Shown here: in pieces, positions 5,947-15,198 of the stretch | Position numbering within the stretch: the first letter of the stretch is position 1 | Layout of the letters: every line of letters starts with the position of its first letter | Source of the DNA: Clostridia bacterium | GTDB taxonomy: Bacteria > Bacillota > Clostridia > Christensenellales > Aristaeellaceae | Reading direction: 5' to 3' | Assembly (NCBI GenBank): GCA_017448975.1 | Contig: JAFSKN010000016.1 | Coordinates: forward strand, 1-64,000 | Length of the DNA stretch: 64,000 nt | The notes under the pieces: generated by a model | The model's database searches: none | The model's input: only the letters and a program-made list of their open reading frames with translations | Told to the model about the DNA's origin: nothing | Program-made: the position numbers and the translations under genes

Positions 5947-8763
5947 ATGAAAAAGTACCTGTCCCTGTTTCTGAGCCTGTGCCTCATTCTGGGCAGCATG
6001 GGCTTTGCGCTTGCGGACGCTGCTTTTACCCCCGGCACCTACACGGGCACCGCGGAAGGCTTTGCGGGCGACGTAAAAGCCACCGTCACCGTGGATGAAA
6101 ATGCCATCACCGCCATCGAGATCGTCGGTGCGGACGAAACCCCCGCCATCGGCGGTGCGGCCATCACCACCATGGCGGAAGCCTATGTGGGCAAGGACGA
6201 CGCGGAAGCGGTGGACGCCGTTGCTGGCGCGACTTTCACCTCTAAGGGCGTGAAGGCCGCCGTGGCCAAGGCGCTGGCCGCCGCCGTGCCTGCCGCTGCC
6301 GCCCCCGCAGCGGAAGCGAAGGGCTTCACCCCCGGCACCTATGAAGCCACCGCTCAGGGCTTCGGCGGCGAGGTGAAGGCAGCCGTCACTGTGGACGAAA
6401 AGGCCATCACCGCCATCGAAATTACCGGTGCGGATGAAACCCCCGCTTTAGGCGGCGCTGCCATGCCCGCCATGGCGGAAGCTTATGTGGGCAAGGCCGA
6501 CGCCGAAGCCGTGGACGGCATGACCGGCGCCACCGTGACCTCCAAGGCCGTGAAGGAAGCCGTTGGCAAGGCGCTGGCCGCCGCCAAGGGCGAAGCCGCC
6601 GAAGCGCCTGCCGACGCGGCGCTGGCTTTCACCGCCGGTGAATACACCGCCACGGCCCAGGGCTACAACGGCCCCACCACCGTGAAGGTGACTTTCAGCG
6701 CGGACAAGCTGGAAAAAATCGAGATCGTATCCACCGTGGAAACCCAGCACGTGGGCGACGTGGCTTTCGACATTATGATCCCTGAAATGATCGAAGCCAA
6801 CGGCTCCGGCGTGGACGGCGTTTCCGGCGCCACCTTCTCCACCCGCGCCCTGCGCACCGCCGTGAACGACGCCGCGGCGCAGGCTGCCTGCACCAACCTG
6901 GATGCCTTCAAGGCCGCCAAGGTGGAGCACAAGGCCAAGGAAACCCAGAACCTGGAATACGACGTGGTCATCGTTGGCGCTGGCGGCGCTGGCATTTCCG
7001 CCGCCGCTCAGGCCGCCCAGGACGGCAACACCGTGCTGGTGATCGAAAAGAACGCCGAGGTCGGCGGCAACACCCTGGTGTCCGGCGGCCAGTATCAGAG
7101 CGTGATGCCTTACCTGGTTTGGGACCCCGCTGATCCCGACGCCACCACCGGCGTGTACGCCTATGACGGCCAAACCTACGACAAGGTCAAGTCCGTTCAG
7201 GGCTGCATCAACGAGCTGAAAATGATCCTCAACTGGAGCGAGGAACCCTTCGACGAAGAATACTATAAGACCCATGAATTCGTGGCGGGCGACGCCGCCG
7301 AGCTTTCCAAGCACGGCGTGCACGCGGAATACCTGCCCACCCTGCAGGCCCTGAAAGCCGAGATCCGCGAATACTTCGTATGGGCCGCGCCCCAGCTGGC
7401 TGCGGGCAAGAGCGAAGGCCAGCTCACCCTGTTCTCCACCCTGAACCTGCATATCTTCCAGACCTACTACGGCGGCCTGCGTCCCAGCGCCGACGGCAGC
7501 GAATGGATGTACGGCAATGTGGACCTGGTCAAGCAGTTCGTGCTGGGCGGCCAGGGCCTGAAGGAATGGCTGGAAGCCCAGGGCTCCACCTTCATCGAGA
7601 ACACTCAGCCCACCCTGATCGGCGCGCTGTGGTATCGTGAAAACGAGTTCATCGGCTCCACCGTGGACCTGGACGGCGACGGCAATCCTGAAATGGGCCG
7701 CTGGGGCAGCTACTTCGCCGCCCCCATGAAGACCCTGTACGAAGCCAACAGCGCCAATCGCATCATGACCCGCACCACCGCCAACGAGCTGATCGTGGAA
7801 GACGGCCGCGTAGTCGGCGTGAAGGCCACCCAGTTTGACGGCACGGTCGTGATCGCCAAGGCCAAGAAGGGCGTTATCCTGGCAACCGGCGGTTATGCCG
7901 CCAACATCAACAAGGTGCTGGACGGCAACGTGTACTGGAGCACCGAATACCTGTCCACCGCTACCAAGACCACCAACCGTTCCTCCCTGCAGGGCGACGG
8001 CATCACCATGGCGGAAGCCGTGGGCGCTGCCACCACCGGCACGGGCTTTACCCAGCTGATGCCCATTTCCTGGGTGGACAACGGCAACCTGGCTTTCGGC
8101 GGCGGCAACTACGCCTGCTGGATCAACCCCACCACCGGCCACCGCTTCGTGGATGAAGGCTCCGAGCGCGACGTGCTGTCTCTGGCCGAATTCCGCAACG
8201 GCATGGAAGTGAACGGCACCAAGGGCGTGTTCCTGGAATTCTACAACAAGGAACAGATGATGCCCGCCCCCATGCAGCTGGCCGAGGGCGACTATGAAGG
8301 CCGCTACTATCGCCGCACCATTGCCGAACTGCCCGAGCTGTTCAAGGAGCTGGGCGTCACCGCCGATCCTGCCGTGGTCATCCAGACCATCCGCGACTAT
8401 GACGCGGCGGTCATGGGCCTGGGCGAATATCCCGACGTGGGCAAGGCCATCGCTTCCCGCACCGTGGGCAACGTGCAGAAGGACGAAAACGGCAAGTATC
8501 TGCCCGACACCTACGATCTGGACAACACCGTGCTGACCATCCGCCTCATGGCGCCCTCCACCCACCACACCATGGGCGGCCTGGTGGTGGATACCAGCCG
8601 TCACGTGCTGAACGCCGAAGGGCAGATCATCCCCGGCCTGTACGCTGCGGGCGAAGTCACCGGCGGCATCCATGGCGGCAACCGTCTGGGTGGCAACGCC
8701 ATCGTGGAAATCTTCGTTTCCGGCCGCACCGCCGCGCAGGCTGTGACCGAGGACAACAAGTAA
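5947..8763 (+). CDS. Secreted flavoprotein: three FMN-binding domains plus fumarate-reductase-type FAD domain
   Basis: 938 residues. After a Sec signal (MKKYLSLFLSLCLILGSMGFALADA) come three ~100-residue FMN-binding domains, each ending in the threonine-flavinylation signature: AVAGATFTS (~92), GMTGATVTS (~191), GVSGATFST (~291). ApbE enzymes attach FMN to this Thr. From ~336 a FAD-binding Rossmann motif (VVIVGAGGAGISAAAQ, then EKNAEVGGNT) starts a fumarate/urocanate-reductase-like domain with STHHTMGGL and GGNRLGGNA near the C-terminus, the usual substrate-binding histidine and arginine regions. By family it reduces an unsaturated or other small acceptor outside the membrane using electrons relayed through the FMNs; the acceptor cannot be read from sequence. 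Most relatives have one FMN domain. AGGAGGAGG precedes ATG 5947. Single-gene unit with a strong promoter and terminator. Confidence 0.9.
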   Translation: MKKYLSLFLSLCLILGSMGFALADAAFTPGTYTGTAEGFAGDVKATVTVDENAITAIEIVGADETPAIGGAAITTMAEAYVGKDDAEAVDAVAGATFTSKGVKAAVAKALAAAVPAAAAPAAEAKGFTPGTYEATAQGFGGEVKAAVTVDEKAITAIEITGADETPALGGAAMPAMAEAYVGKADAEAVDGMTGATVTSKAVKEAVGKALAAAKGEAAEAPADAALAFTAGEYTATAQGYNGPTTVKVTFSADKLEKIEIVSTVETQHVGDVAFDIMIPEMIEANGSGVDGVSGATFSTRALRTAVNDAAAQAACTNLDAFKAAKVEHKAKETQNLEYDVVIVGAGGAGISAAAQAAQDGNTVLVIEKNAEVGGNTLVSGGQYQSVMPYLVWDPADPDATTGVYAYDGQTYDKVKSVQGCINELKMILNWSEEPFDEEYYKTHEFVAGDAAELSKHGVHAEYLPTLQALKAEIREYFVWAAPQLAAGKSEGQLTLFSTLNLHIFQTYYGGLRPSADGSEWMYGNVDLVKQFVLGGQGLKEWLEAQGSTFIENTQPTLIGALWYRENEFIGSTVDLDGDGNPEMGRWGSYFAAPMKTLYEANSANRIMTRTTANELIVEDGRVVGVKATQFDGTVVIAKAKKGVILATGGYAANINKVLDGNVYWSTEYLSTATKTTNRSSLQGDGITMAEAVGAATTGTGFTQLMPISWVDNGNLAFGGGNYACWINPTTGHRFVDEGSERDVLSLAEFRNGMEVNGTKGVFLEFYNKEQMMPAPMQLAEGDYEGRYYRRTIAELPELFKELGVTADPAVVIQTIRDYDAAVMGLGEYPDVGKAIASRTVGNVQKDENGKYLPDTYDLDNTVLTIRLMAPSTHHTMGGLVVDTSRHVLNAEGQIIPGLYAAGEVTGGIHGGNRLGGNAIVEIFVSGRTAAQAVTEDNK

Positions 8764-8780
8764 TCCTCTCTAAAAACCGA

Positions 8781-8813
8781 CCGGGTCAGGCGAAAGCCTG
8801 ACCCGGTTTTTTT
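8781..8813 (+). terminator. Terminator after the flavoprotein gene
   Basis: CCGGGTCAGGC, loop GAAA, GCCTGACCCGG, followed by seven T. A strong intrinsic terminator 17 bp after the stop codon. Confidence 0.92.
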
Positions 8814-8902
8814 GCCGGTATTCCATGGAATCCGCGGGCGATGTTCCATCCTCCGGCCGGGAAGGAGCATCGGTCATGCATGCCGAGGACCGTGGGAAAC
8901 GA

Positions 8903-10096
8903 TCAATTCTCGATGGTGATGATATCCGAAAGGATATAATGGAATAAAGGATAAGACGTGTTTTCGTTCTCCACGTAACCGGTGCGCAGATCGCAGGTGT
9001 CCTTTGGGTCATCGGGATTGACGCCCGTATAATCGCCCTTGAACACAAAATCGCCCTTCCCGCGCTTGAACTGCTCGATGGCGCTGTCCATGGCTTCCTG
9101 GGTGCCGGGGGCGACGGCCTGGAGGTTCAGGTCGATCATCTCCACCCAGCCTTTTTCAAAACCGGCGGAAACGTCCGTCCCGTGAACGCGCCCGGAAACG
9201 GCCGCTTCGATCTTCCTGTTTTTCATGACCGCGTCCACGGCGGTCAGCACATACGGCTCCCAGCAGACGCGCGAAGTGACCAGGGACGCGCCGGGAGCCA
9301 CATCCGACATGCTCTGATTGTTGCCGACGAAATAGACCGGCTTGCTTTGGGACGCTTCCTCGCAGGCGATGGCGGGGCCGATGGTGTCCGTATGCTGGGA
9401 AAGGATCACGCAGCCCTCCCTGATCAGCTGCTGGGCCGCGCTTTTTTCCTGGGCGTAGCTGCTCCAGGATTCCGTGTAGCGCACGCGCATCACAGCCTGC
9501 GGAACGACGGAACGCACGCCCAGCAAAAAGGCGGTATAACCGGAAATGACCTCGGACGTGGGGAAAGCCGCCACAAAGCCCACGACGGCCTGATCTTCCG
9601 AAATGATCCCTTCCGAAATCATCTGCCTGATCTTCATGCCCGCGGCGATGCCACTCACGTAACGCCCCTGATAGGCTTCGCCCTTAAAGGTGTGATAATT
9701 GGCGGGCACAGCCTGATCGCTCATATCCATATAAGAGGTTTGGCAAAACTGGATCTGGGGGTATTCCGCGGCAAGCTCCCGCACCAATTCGCCGTAGCCG
9801 TTGAAAAAGATGATGTCGCAGCCCTTGGCCGCCAGTTCCCGAATGGGCTCCTCGATTTGATCGTCCAGCACGTTGCTGCAGGTGAAGATTTCCACCCGCT
9901 CCCCGTATTTCCTTTCCACCGCGTCTTTCGCCAGGGAAAAGTTGTAGGTATAGGGTGTGCTTTCGTCGTTGTCGTATACGAAGCCGACCTTCACGCCGTC
10001 CCGTCCGCTGGTAAGGTTCAAAAACCGGAAACAGCCGATGACGGCGGCCAGGATCACCAGGCAGGTCAGTGCGGCGGATATATATACTCGCTTCAT
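8903..10096 (-). CDS. BMP-family (PnrA-like) substrate-binding protein
   Basis: 397 residues. The N-terminus (MKRVYISAALTCLVILAAVIGC) could be a lipoprotein signal with the Cys at ~22 or a plain membrane anchor. The rest is a two-lobed BMP-type periplasmic-binding fold: VKVGFVYDNDESTPYTYNF, GCDIIFFNGYGEL, YQGRYVSGIAAGMK, VVGFVAAFPTSEVISGYTAFLLGV and a C-terminal TGVNPDDP. Relatives bind nucleosides. No permease or ATPase gene is nearby; the stop of the HD-GYP gene lies 3 bp upstream, so this may be the sensory binding partner of that protein rather than a transporter part (inference). GGAG precedes the start. Confidence 0.8.
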   Translation of the reverse strand: MKRVYISAALTCLVILAAVIGCFRFLNLTSGRDGVKVGFVYDNDESTPYTYNFSLAKDAVERKYGERVEIFTCSNVLDDQIEEPIRELAAKGCDIIFFNGYGELVRELAAEYPQIQFCQTSYMDMSDQAVPANYHTFKGEAYQGRYVSGIAAGMKIRQMISEGIISEDQAVVGFVAAFPTSEVISGYTAFLLGVRSVVPQAVMRVRYTESWSSYAQEKSAAQQLIREGCVILSQHTDTIGPAIACEEASQSKPVYFVGNNQSMSDVAPGASLVTSRVCWEPYVLTAVDAVMKNRKIEAAVSGRVHGTDVSAGFEKGWVEMIDLNLQAVAPGTQEAMDSAIEQFKRGKGDFVFKGDYTGVNPDDPKDTCDLRTGYVENENTSYPLFHYILSDIITIEN

Positions 10097-10099
10097 CCC

Positions 10100-13000
10100 T
10101 TACGCTCCTTTCCCATTCGCGGAAGCGCTCTTTTCTGCGTTCTCGGCCTTTTCCGCCTTTTTTTCTTCCTTCATTTCGGCGGCCTGGATCCGTTTATCCT
10201 CTTCCACGCGGCGTTTCAGTTCTTCCTGCACCTTCTGGTCCGCGTTCTGAATATCCTCGCGCTTCTGGCTGTAAATCTTGTTCAGGTCGATAGCGCCCTT
10301 TTCCACCAGCCGGAAGAATGCGTCCAGCGCGTCGGGGTCGAACTGCGTGCCCCGGCCCCGGGCCATTTCGGTCATCACGTAATCCGTATCCATATGATTG
10401 CGGTACACCCGGTTGGAGGTCATGGCGTCAAAAGCGTCGGCCACGCCGATGATCCGGGCAAAGAGGGGGATTTCGTCGCCCTTCAATCCGTCCGGATAGC
10501 CGCGCCCGTCGTAACGTTCGTGGTGATACCGCGTGCCCTCCACCACGTGCTCCACCAAAGTAAAGTCTTTCAGGATATCCGCGCCGCGCATCACGTGGGA
10601 TTTCATTTCCGCGTATTCTTCATCCGTCAGCCGCCCCACCTTGTTCAGCACGCTGTCCCGGATGCCGATTTTGCCGATGTCGTGCATCTGCGCCGCCTTC
10701 CGCAGGCTGGAGAGCATTTTGCGGCGCTGCCACCATTTGAAGCAGTTCATTTCCTGGGCGATCAGCACCGAATATTCCGCCACGCGCATGGAATGCTGGT
10801 GGGTGCGCACGTCCTTGGCGTCGACGGCGTTTGCGATGGCCATGACCGTTTCGTTGGCCATATTCAGCTTGATCTGCTGTTTGTTCAGCTGCCGCTGCAC
10901 CACCAGCCAGGTAGACCAGATGATGAACAGGGACAGAAGGATCAGCATGTAGATCCTGAAGCCGGGCTCCTCGTAGATTTCGCCTTCTTTGATCAGCTCA
11001 AATTTGCGTTCCTCCAGCACGCGCTCGCCCGCGCTGTCGAAAATGGCCAGATGGAAGGTATAGTCCCCGGCGGGCAGGTTGGTGTAGATGATGTTGGTCA
11101 GGCTGCTCTGGGGCACGATGGTCCACTGGGTGTCGTAGCCTTCCAAATAGTAGCCCGTATTGGGTTCCTGAATGGTATAGTTCAAAATCTCCGGGCCCAA
11201 TTCCACGCGGCTGACGCCCTGGCCTACCGTGATGGCCGCTGAACGGACGGGCGGCTGCAGCAGGCCGTCCAGCCGGACGGATGCCAGCTGCATGCGGTAA
11301 GAGCGCACGTCGCTGTTGTATTTTTCCACGTCGATGATATAAACGCCCGTGTCGCAGGGCAGGAACAGTTCGCCGTTGCCGTTATAGTAGTTCCAGGAAT
11401 TGGCGGTCAGGGAGGTGCCCAGGCCCCTTCGGGCGTCCAGCAGCTCCCAGGCCATATCGCCGTCCGCCACCAGCTCGTCCCGTTCCACCACATAAATGCC
11501 GGCGCTGGACATGACGAACAGCGTATCCTCGTCCTTGACCCAAATATCGTAATTGTTGAAGTAAGGGAATTTATCCAGCACGCGGATGGAGCCTTCCGGG
11601 TCCAAATAGCACAGGCTGTTGCTGGTCACGATGAATACGCCTTCGGACTTGGGGTCCTTGACGGTGCGCAGGATCACGCCGCTGCTGAGGCCGTCCTCCC
11701 GGGTGAGCATTTTTACCACTTCGCCGTCTTTCAGCACGGCCATGCCGTCGCCGTCCGTACCGGCTAAGATGGTGCCGTCGGCGCGTTCCGTAATGGTCAG
11801 GATCATGGAGTTGATCAGCCCATCCTCATTGCGGATGGTTTTTTTGATTTCATGATCCCGAATGTAGCTGATGCCGGTATCGCCCGCGGCCAGGATCGTC
11901 CCGTCGGTCAGGGCCGTCACGATGCGGGCTCGGTTGCCGAAGCTGCCGCTCTCCGCGTTGTACAGCCAGCTTTCGCCCTCCGGCGAAAATTCCATCAGGC
12001 CGCTGCCGTAGGTGCACACCCACAGATGGCTGTTCTCGTCCACATACAGACAGCGGATGCGCTTGCCCTTAAGCGCCGCGGTCAGCTCGTTTTCTATCTG
12101 GCTGCGGCAGGCTTTGTCCACCACGTCCAGCCCTTTGTCGGTCCCGATATAATAATTGCCCTGCCACATCACGATGGCGTTGACCACCCGGCGTTCCATG
12201 CCGATGGTGCCGTAAACGTCCTTGAAGGCGGATTTGGCCAGCCGCAGGAGGCCCAAACGGGAGGACGTGAACCACAAATTGCCCTGGTAGTCGTAGAGCA
12301 TATTGTCGATGGAATTGTTGAAATCGTTGGTATTCACCCGATGATAGCCGTTCGTGTCCACATAGGATACGCCGCTGTCGGTGGAGATGAACAGCGTGCC
12401 GTCGCTCAAATAGTTCAGGTTGTTGATGCTGGCTACGTCCTCGCAGGTCATCACGTCCAGCGGCGTAAAATCGCCGTCGGAAATATCGTAACGATAGATG
12501 TGATTGGTGGAGGAGCCAACCATCAGCGTGCCATCCGGCGCGAAAGCGCAGCAGTTAAATAATTCCTGCCCGTCCGTCAGCCGCAGCGAGCACAGGATCT
12601 GGCCCTTGTTCATCAGGAAAAGCCGCCCGCTGGAGGCGATGGCCGCCACGTTGCCCCGATCATCGGCGGTGATGCTGTCGGCATAGTTGACTTCCTGCAG
12701 GGTGTTGGCCGCTTTCAGGCCGTTGTTCATCACCAGTATTTGCAGGCTGCCGGTGGTGCCCACATAGTAGTATCCGTCCGAGGCGCGGATGACGCAGCGC
12801 ACGGAATTGGACGGCAGGCCGCTGGACTGATCCAGCACGTTCACCACCTTTTCGCGGATCACGATGGTCAGGCCGTTGTCGTTGGTGCCGATCCACAGGC
12901 GGCCTTCCTCGTCCACATACAGGCAGTTCACGTTGCGGACGGATTCAAAATTGTCCACCCAGCGGAATTCCCGGCCGTTGTAGCGGTACAGCCCGGCGTA

Positions 13001-13774
13001 GGTGCCGATCCAGAGCACGCCGTCGTTGGTCTGGGCGATGTCGTTGGCTTCGCCGCAGGGCAGGCCGTTGTTGCTGCTGTATACGCTCTGCACATAATCG
13101 TTGTAGTCCACCGGCTCCGCCTGGGGGAAAGCGTCCTCCGCCCGGGCAGGGGCGGACAGGCCCAGGGAGAAACACAGGATCAGGGCTGCCGCCGCCGCGC
13201 CGCCGCGCCGCGCCGCCGCGCCGCGCTTGTGGCTTCTTTGCCAGCTCCGGATCACGATCACCAAATACACCGCCGCGATGGTGAGCACCTTATCGGCAAA
13301 TTCGATGGCCAGCTGGCCCAAGATGCTGCAAAGGATGAAAGGCCAGTTTTTATCCAGCAGATAATTGATCACGCCGTTGCCCCAGGCGTTTCCGGTATAC
13401 CCGTCGGCAAGCAGCAAATTCACCGGCACGGACACGGTCAGCGCCACAATCACGGCCAGGGAGGCGGCCTTCATGAAGCCGTAAAAATGATCGAACCATT
13501 TCCGCCGCGCCGCGATGCCCACGATCACGCCCAAGGCGATGCTGGTGATGGAATACATCGCTGAAAGATGGTTGATCACACTGTACGCCAAATTCCCCGT
13601 CAGGCCCACCATGGCGCCGCACACAGGACCCGCGATATAAGCGCACAGCGCCGTGCCGAGGGAATCCGCCCACAGGGGCAGGTTGATCCAGACGGACAGG
13701 AGCCTTCCGCCCACGTTGAGCAGCACGCACGTGGCGATAAACAGAATGATCTTCCAGGTTTTCCATTTCTTCAT
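10100..13774 (-). CDS. Membrane sensor: ECF-S-like domain, beta-propeller, Y_Y_Y domain and HD-GYP phosphodiesterase
   Basis: 1,224 residues. Residues 1-180 are five to six helices resembling an ECF transporter S-component (LWADSLGTALCAYIAGPVCGAM region). After KRGAAARRGG comes a second signal-peptide-like stretch ending APARAED (~185-215). Residues ~230-830 are regulator-propeller blades (DGVLWIGTYAGLYRY, EGRLWIGTNDNGL, NLWFTSSRLGLLRL), then a Y_Y_Y-like domain near 870 and a membrane helix at ~938-960. HD-GYP follows: MHDIGKIG (~1030) and YHHERYDGRGYPDGL (~1090), all metal ligands intact, so it should hydrolyse cyclic di-GMP. The C-terminus is a Lys/Glu-rich coiled coil. Start chosen at ATG 13774 with GGAGGAGG upstream; the frame is open to 13807. 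Confidence 0.88.
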   Translation of the reverse strand: MKKWKTWKIILFIATCVLLNVGGRLLSVWINLPLWADSLGTALCAYIAGPVCGAMVGLTGNLAYSVINHLSAMYSITSIALGVIVGIAARRKWFDHFYGFMKAASLAVIVALTVSVPVNLLLADGYTGNAWGNGVINYLLDKNWPFILCSILGQLAIEFADKVLTIAAVYLVIVIRSWQRSHKRGAAARRGGAAAAALILCFSLGLSAPARAEDAFPQAEPVDYNDYVQSVYSSNNGLPCGEANDIAQTNDGVLWIGTYAGLYRYNGREFRWVDNFESVRNVNCLYVDEEGRLWIGTNDNGLTIVIREKVVNVLDQSSGLPSNSVRCVIRASDGYYYVGTTGSLQILVMNNGLKAANTLQEVNYADSITADDRGNVAAIASSGRLFLMNKGQILCSLRLTDGQELFNCCAFAPDGTLMVGSSTNHIYRYDISDGDFTPLDVMTCEDVASINNLNYLSDGTLFISTDSGVSYVDTNGYHRVNTNDFNNSIDNMLYDYQGNLWFTSSRLGLLRLAKSAFKDVYGTIGMERRVVNAIVMWQGNYYIGTDKGLDVVDKACRSQIENELTAALKGKRIRCLYVDENSHLWVCTYGSGLMEFSPEGESWLYNAESGSFGNRARIVTALTDGTILAAGDTGISYIRDHEIKKTIRNEDGLINSMILTITERADGTILAGTDGDGMAVLKDGEVVKMLTREDGLSSGVILRTVKDPKSEGVFIVTSNSLCYLDPEGSIRVLDKFPYFNNYDIWVKDEDTLFVMSSAGIYVVERDELVADGDMAWELLDARRGLGTSLTANSWNYYNGNGELFLPCDTGVYIIDVEKYNSDVRSYRMQLASVRLDGLLQPPVRSAAITVGQGVSRVELGPEILNYTIQEPNTGYYLEGYDTQWTIVPQSSLTNIIYTNLPAGDYTFHLAIFDSAGERVLEERKFELIKEGEIYEEPGFRIYMLILLSLFIIWSTWLVVQRQLNKQQIKLNMANETVMAIANAVDAKDVRTHQHSMRVAEYSVLIAQEMNCFKWWQRRKMLSSLRKAAQMHDIGKIGIRDSVLNKVGRLTDEEYAEMKSHVMRGADILKDFTLVEHVVEGTRYHHERYDGRGYPDGLKGDEIPLFARIIGVADAFDAMTSNRVYRNHMDTDYVMTEMARGRGTQFDPDALDAFFRLVEKGAIDLNKIYSQKREDIQNADQKVQEELKRRVEEDKRIQAAEMKEEKKAEKAENAEKSASANGKGA
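13188..13228. repeat. GCC/GCG simple repeat inside the sensor gene
   Basis: A run of GCCGCC/GCGCCGC units encoding Ala/Arg/Gly residues at the junction between the ECF-S-like part and the propeller. Likely prone to slippage; the frame is open here. Confidence 0.7.
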
Positions 13775-13810
13775 CCGATCCAACCTCCTCCCCGTTTCGC
13801 GGGGCACGGC

Positions 13811-14746
13811 TCATTGAAGCGCGGCACTTTCGTGGGCGTAGTGCGCGAACCAGGCTTCGTACTGCCCGGACGCCAGCGCTTCGTCAATCACGCCGTTGAC
13901 GAAATAGATCAGTTCGATTTCACCCTTTTTTGCCGCGATCCGATCCCCTGTATACTGGGGCTGCAAAGTAAAGCATACGTCCGGCACGATCATCAGCCCG
14001 CAGCCGGGATGGTTTTCGATATAAACCCGGGCGATGCCGATATCCACCACACCGGCGTCGGCTTTCCCTTCCATAACGGCGTCATACACGTCCCCGGCGG
14101 AAGGAAGCCTGCGGAATTTCCGGTAAAAAGCGATGTTGTCCGCGGCCATGGTTTCCTGCAGGGAGCCGCTTTGCGCCACGATGTCCCGCTGGGCCAGATC
14201 GTCCACCGAACGGATGCTCCCGGCGTCCGCCTCGCGGATGATCAGGCCGCTGGACGCCAGATCGCCGGAGTAATAATAGCCCTTGGACATTTCCAGCACA
14301 GCCGCCCGGCCCGACGTGAACGACAGCGCCGAAACGGCCAGATCGTACGTGCCATCGGCGACGGAGGACAGCACTTCGGTAAATTCCATGGGCACGATTT
14401 CCAATTCCACGCCCATGCGTTCCGCGATCAGCCGCGCCAGCTCCATATCCGCCCCCACGAAGCGATCCATGCCCGTTTTGGATGCGTCGATATATTCCTG
14501 CGGCGGATAATACGGCGACGTGGCTACGGTCAGCTTGCCCAGGCTGCGGATGCGCGCCAGCCTGCCTGTGGCGGTTTCCGGGATGCCGTTCGTCACATCC
14601 ATGGAGCCGTCCACATAATTCCATTCGTTCTCCTTATACTGCGGCTGTTCCGCCCCTGCCGCGCTGGCAGGGAGAAGAACGAGCATCAAGATTGCCGCCG
14701 CCATCAGCGCGGAAACTGTGAAGAAGGAGTGGTGAACCTGCTTCAT
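13811..14746 (-). CDS. Family-3 extracellular solute-binding protein
   Basis: 311 residues. Signal peptide MKQVHHSFF...PASAAGAEQ, then the amino-acid-type SBP fold: GKLTVATSPYYPPQEY, FVGADMELARLIAERMGVELEIVPMEF, LSSVADGTYDLAVSALSFTSGRA and IVAQSGSLQE. Start at ATG 14746 has AGGAGG at about 10 bases. No amino-acid permease or ATPase gene follows; instead the sensor gene begins 36 bp after the stop. Such domains often sense amino acids for signalling proteins, which fits this cassette (inference). Confidence 0.85.
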   Translation of the reverse strand: MKQVHHSFFTVSALMAAAILMLVLLPASAAGAEQPQYKENEWNYVDGSMDVTNGIPETATGRLARIRSLGKLTVATSPYYPPQEYIDASKTGMDRFVGADMELARLIAERMGVELEIVPMEFTEVLSSVADGTYDLAVSALSFTSGRAAVLEMSKGYYYSGDLASSGLIIREADAGSIRSVDDLAQRDIVAQSGSLQETMAADNIAFYRKFRRLPSAGDVYDAVMEGKADAGVVDIGIARVYIENHPGCGLMIVPDVCFTLQPQYTGDRIAAKKGEIELIYFVNGVIDEALASGQYEAWFAHYAHESAALQ

Positions 14747-14935
14747 CTTATACTGCCTCCTGGGATTCAGTGCCTGTTCCACAAACGCGCCAGGCGGAAA
14801 ATATATAAACAGAAACGCTTTTCCCCAATTCACCCAAGGAAATCGGCTCGGAAAAACGGCGCAAACCATCAAAAGATTTCTCTGGCCTGCAATTCACGCA
14901 ATCTTGCCCAAAATCGCCAGCCATTGAGCAACTTG

Positions 14936-14964
14936 ATTATACGACCGAAAAAGGGAATTATCAA
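14936..14964 (-). promoter_or_regulatory. Promoter of the signalling cassette
   Basis: Minus-strand TTGATA (14959-14964), 17-bp spacer, TATAAT (14936-14941), about 190 bp before the binding-protein start. A perfect 9-bp inverted repeat brackets it: CAACTTGAT (14929-14937) and ATCAAGTTG (14960-14968), overlapping both hexamers. This is the placement expected for a repressor operator or a looped element. Confidence 0.7.
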
Positions 14965-15197
14965 GTTGTTATCCCTAAACAACTGCTCCTGTCCGGCTCC
15001 GCCGCGCCGCGGGTGTACCGGGCGTTGAACTCCATGTTGATTTCCCGGAGCTCCTTGCGCCCGTCGATGTAAGCCTGGTACATTTCGATCAGCCCGGGGC
15101 TGCACCCGTCGCACAGGCCGTCGATGTTCCCGATGGAATCGGCCACGATCTGCTCCCGCTCCTCCCGGGTGGTATCTTCAATCAGTATGCTTTTCAT
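14961..15197 (-). CDS. Small protein with a C-x2-C motif, coupled to the SDR gene
   Basis: 78 residues, start MKSILIEDTTREEREQIV; GGAGG lies 5 bases before ATG 15197, and the ATG comes one base after the SDR stop, so translation is coupled. It has a charged helix, an LCDGCSPG motif (C-x2-C) at ~33-38 and an IEMYQAYIDGRKEL helix. Similar short proteins occur widely in gut Clostridia without a demonstrated function. The last codons overlap the promoter at 14936-14964. Confidence 0.7.
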   Translation of the reverse strand: MKSILIEDTTREEREQIVADSIGNIDGLCDGCSPGLIEMYQAYIDGRKELREINMEFNARYTRGAAEPDRSSCLGITT

Positions 15198-15198
15198 T

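Noticed and set aside
6448-8673. A 741-codon open frame on the minus strand opposite the flavoprotein gene
   Set aside because: It is a by-product of GC-rich codon use in the real gene; the product is His/Gly/Ala-rich with no recognisable domain and no ribosome site. The same holds for long antisense frames at 9182-11242, 27107-28993, 35855-37147, 44263-45729 and 51319-52599.
13188-13228. GCC/GCG repeats as a possible CRISPR or mobile repeat
   Set aside because: The units are 3-6 bases without spacers and lie inside an intact coding frame. No CRISPR array was found anywhere in the window.
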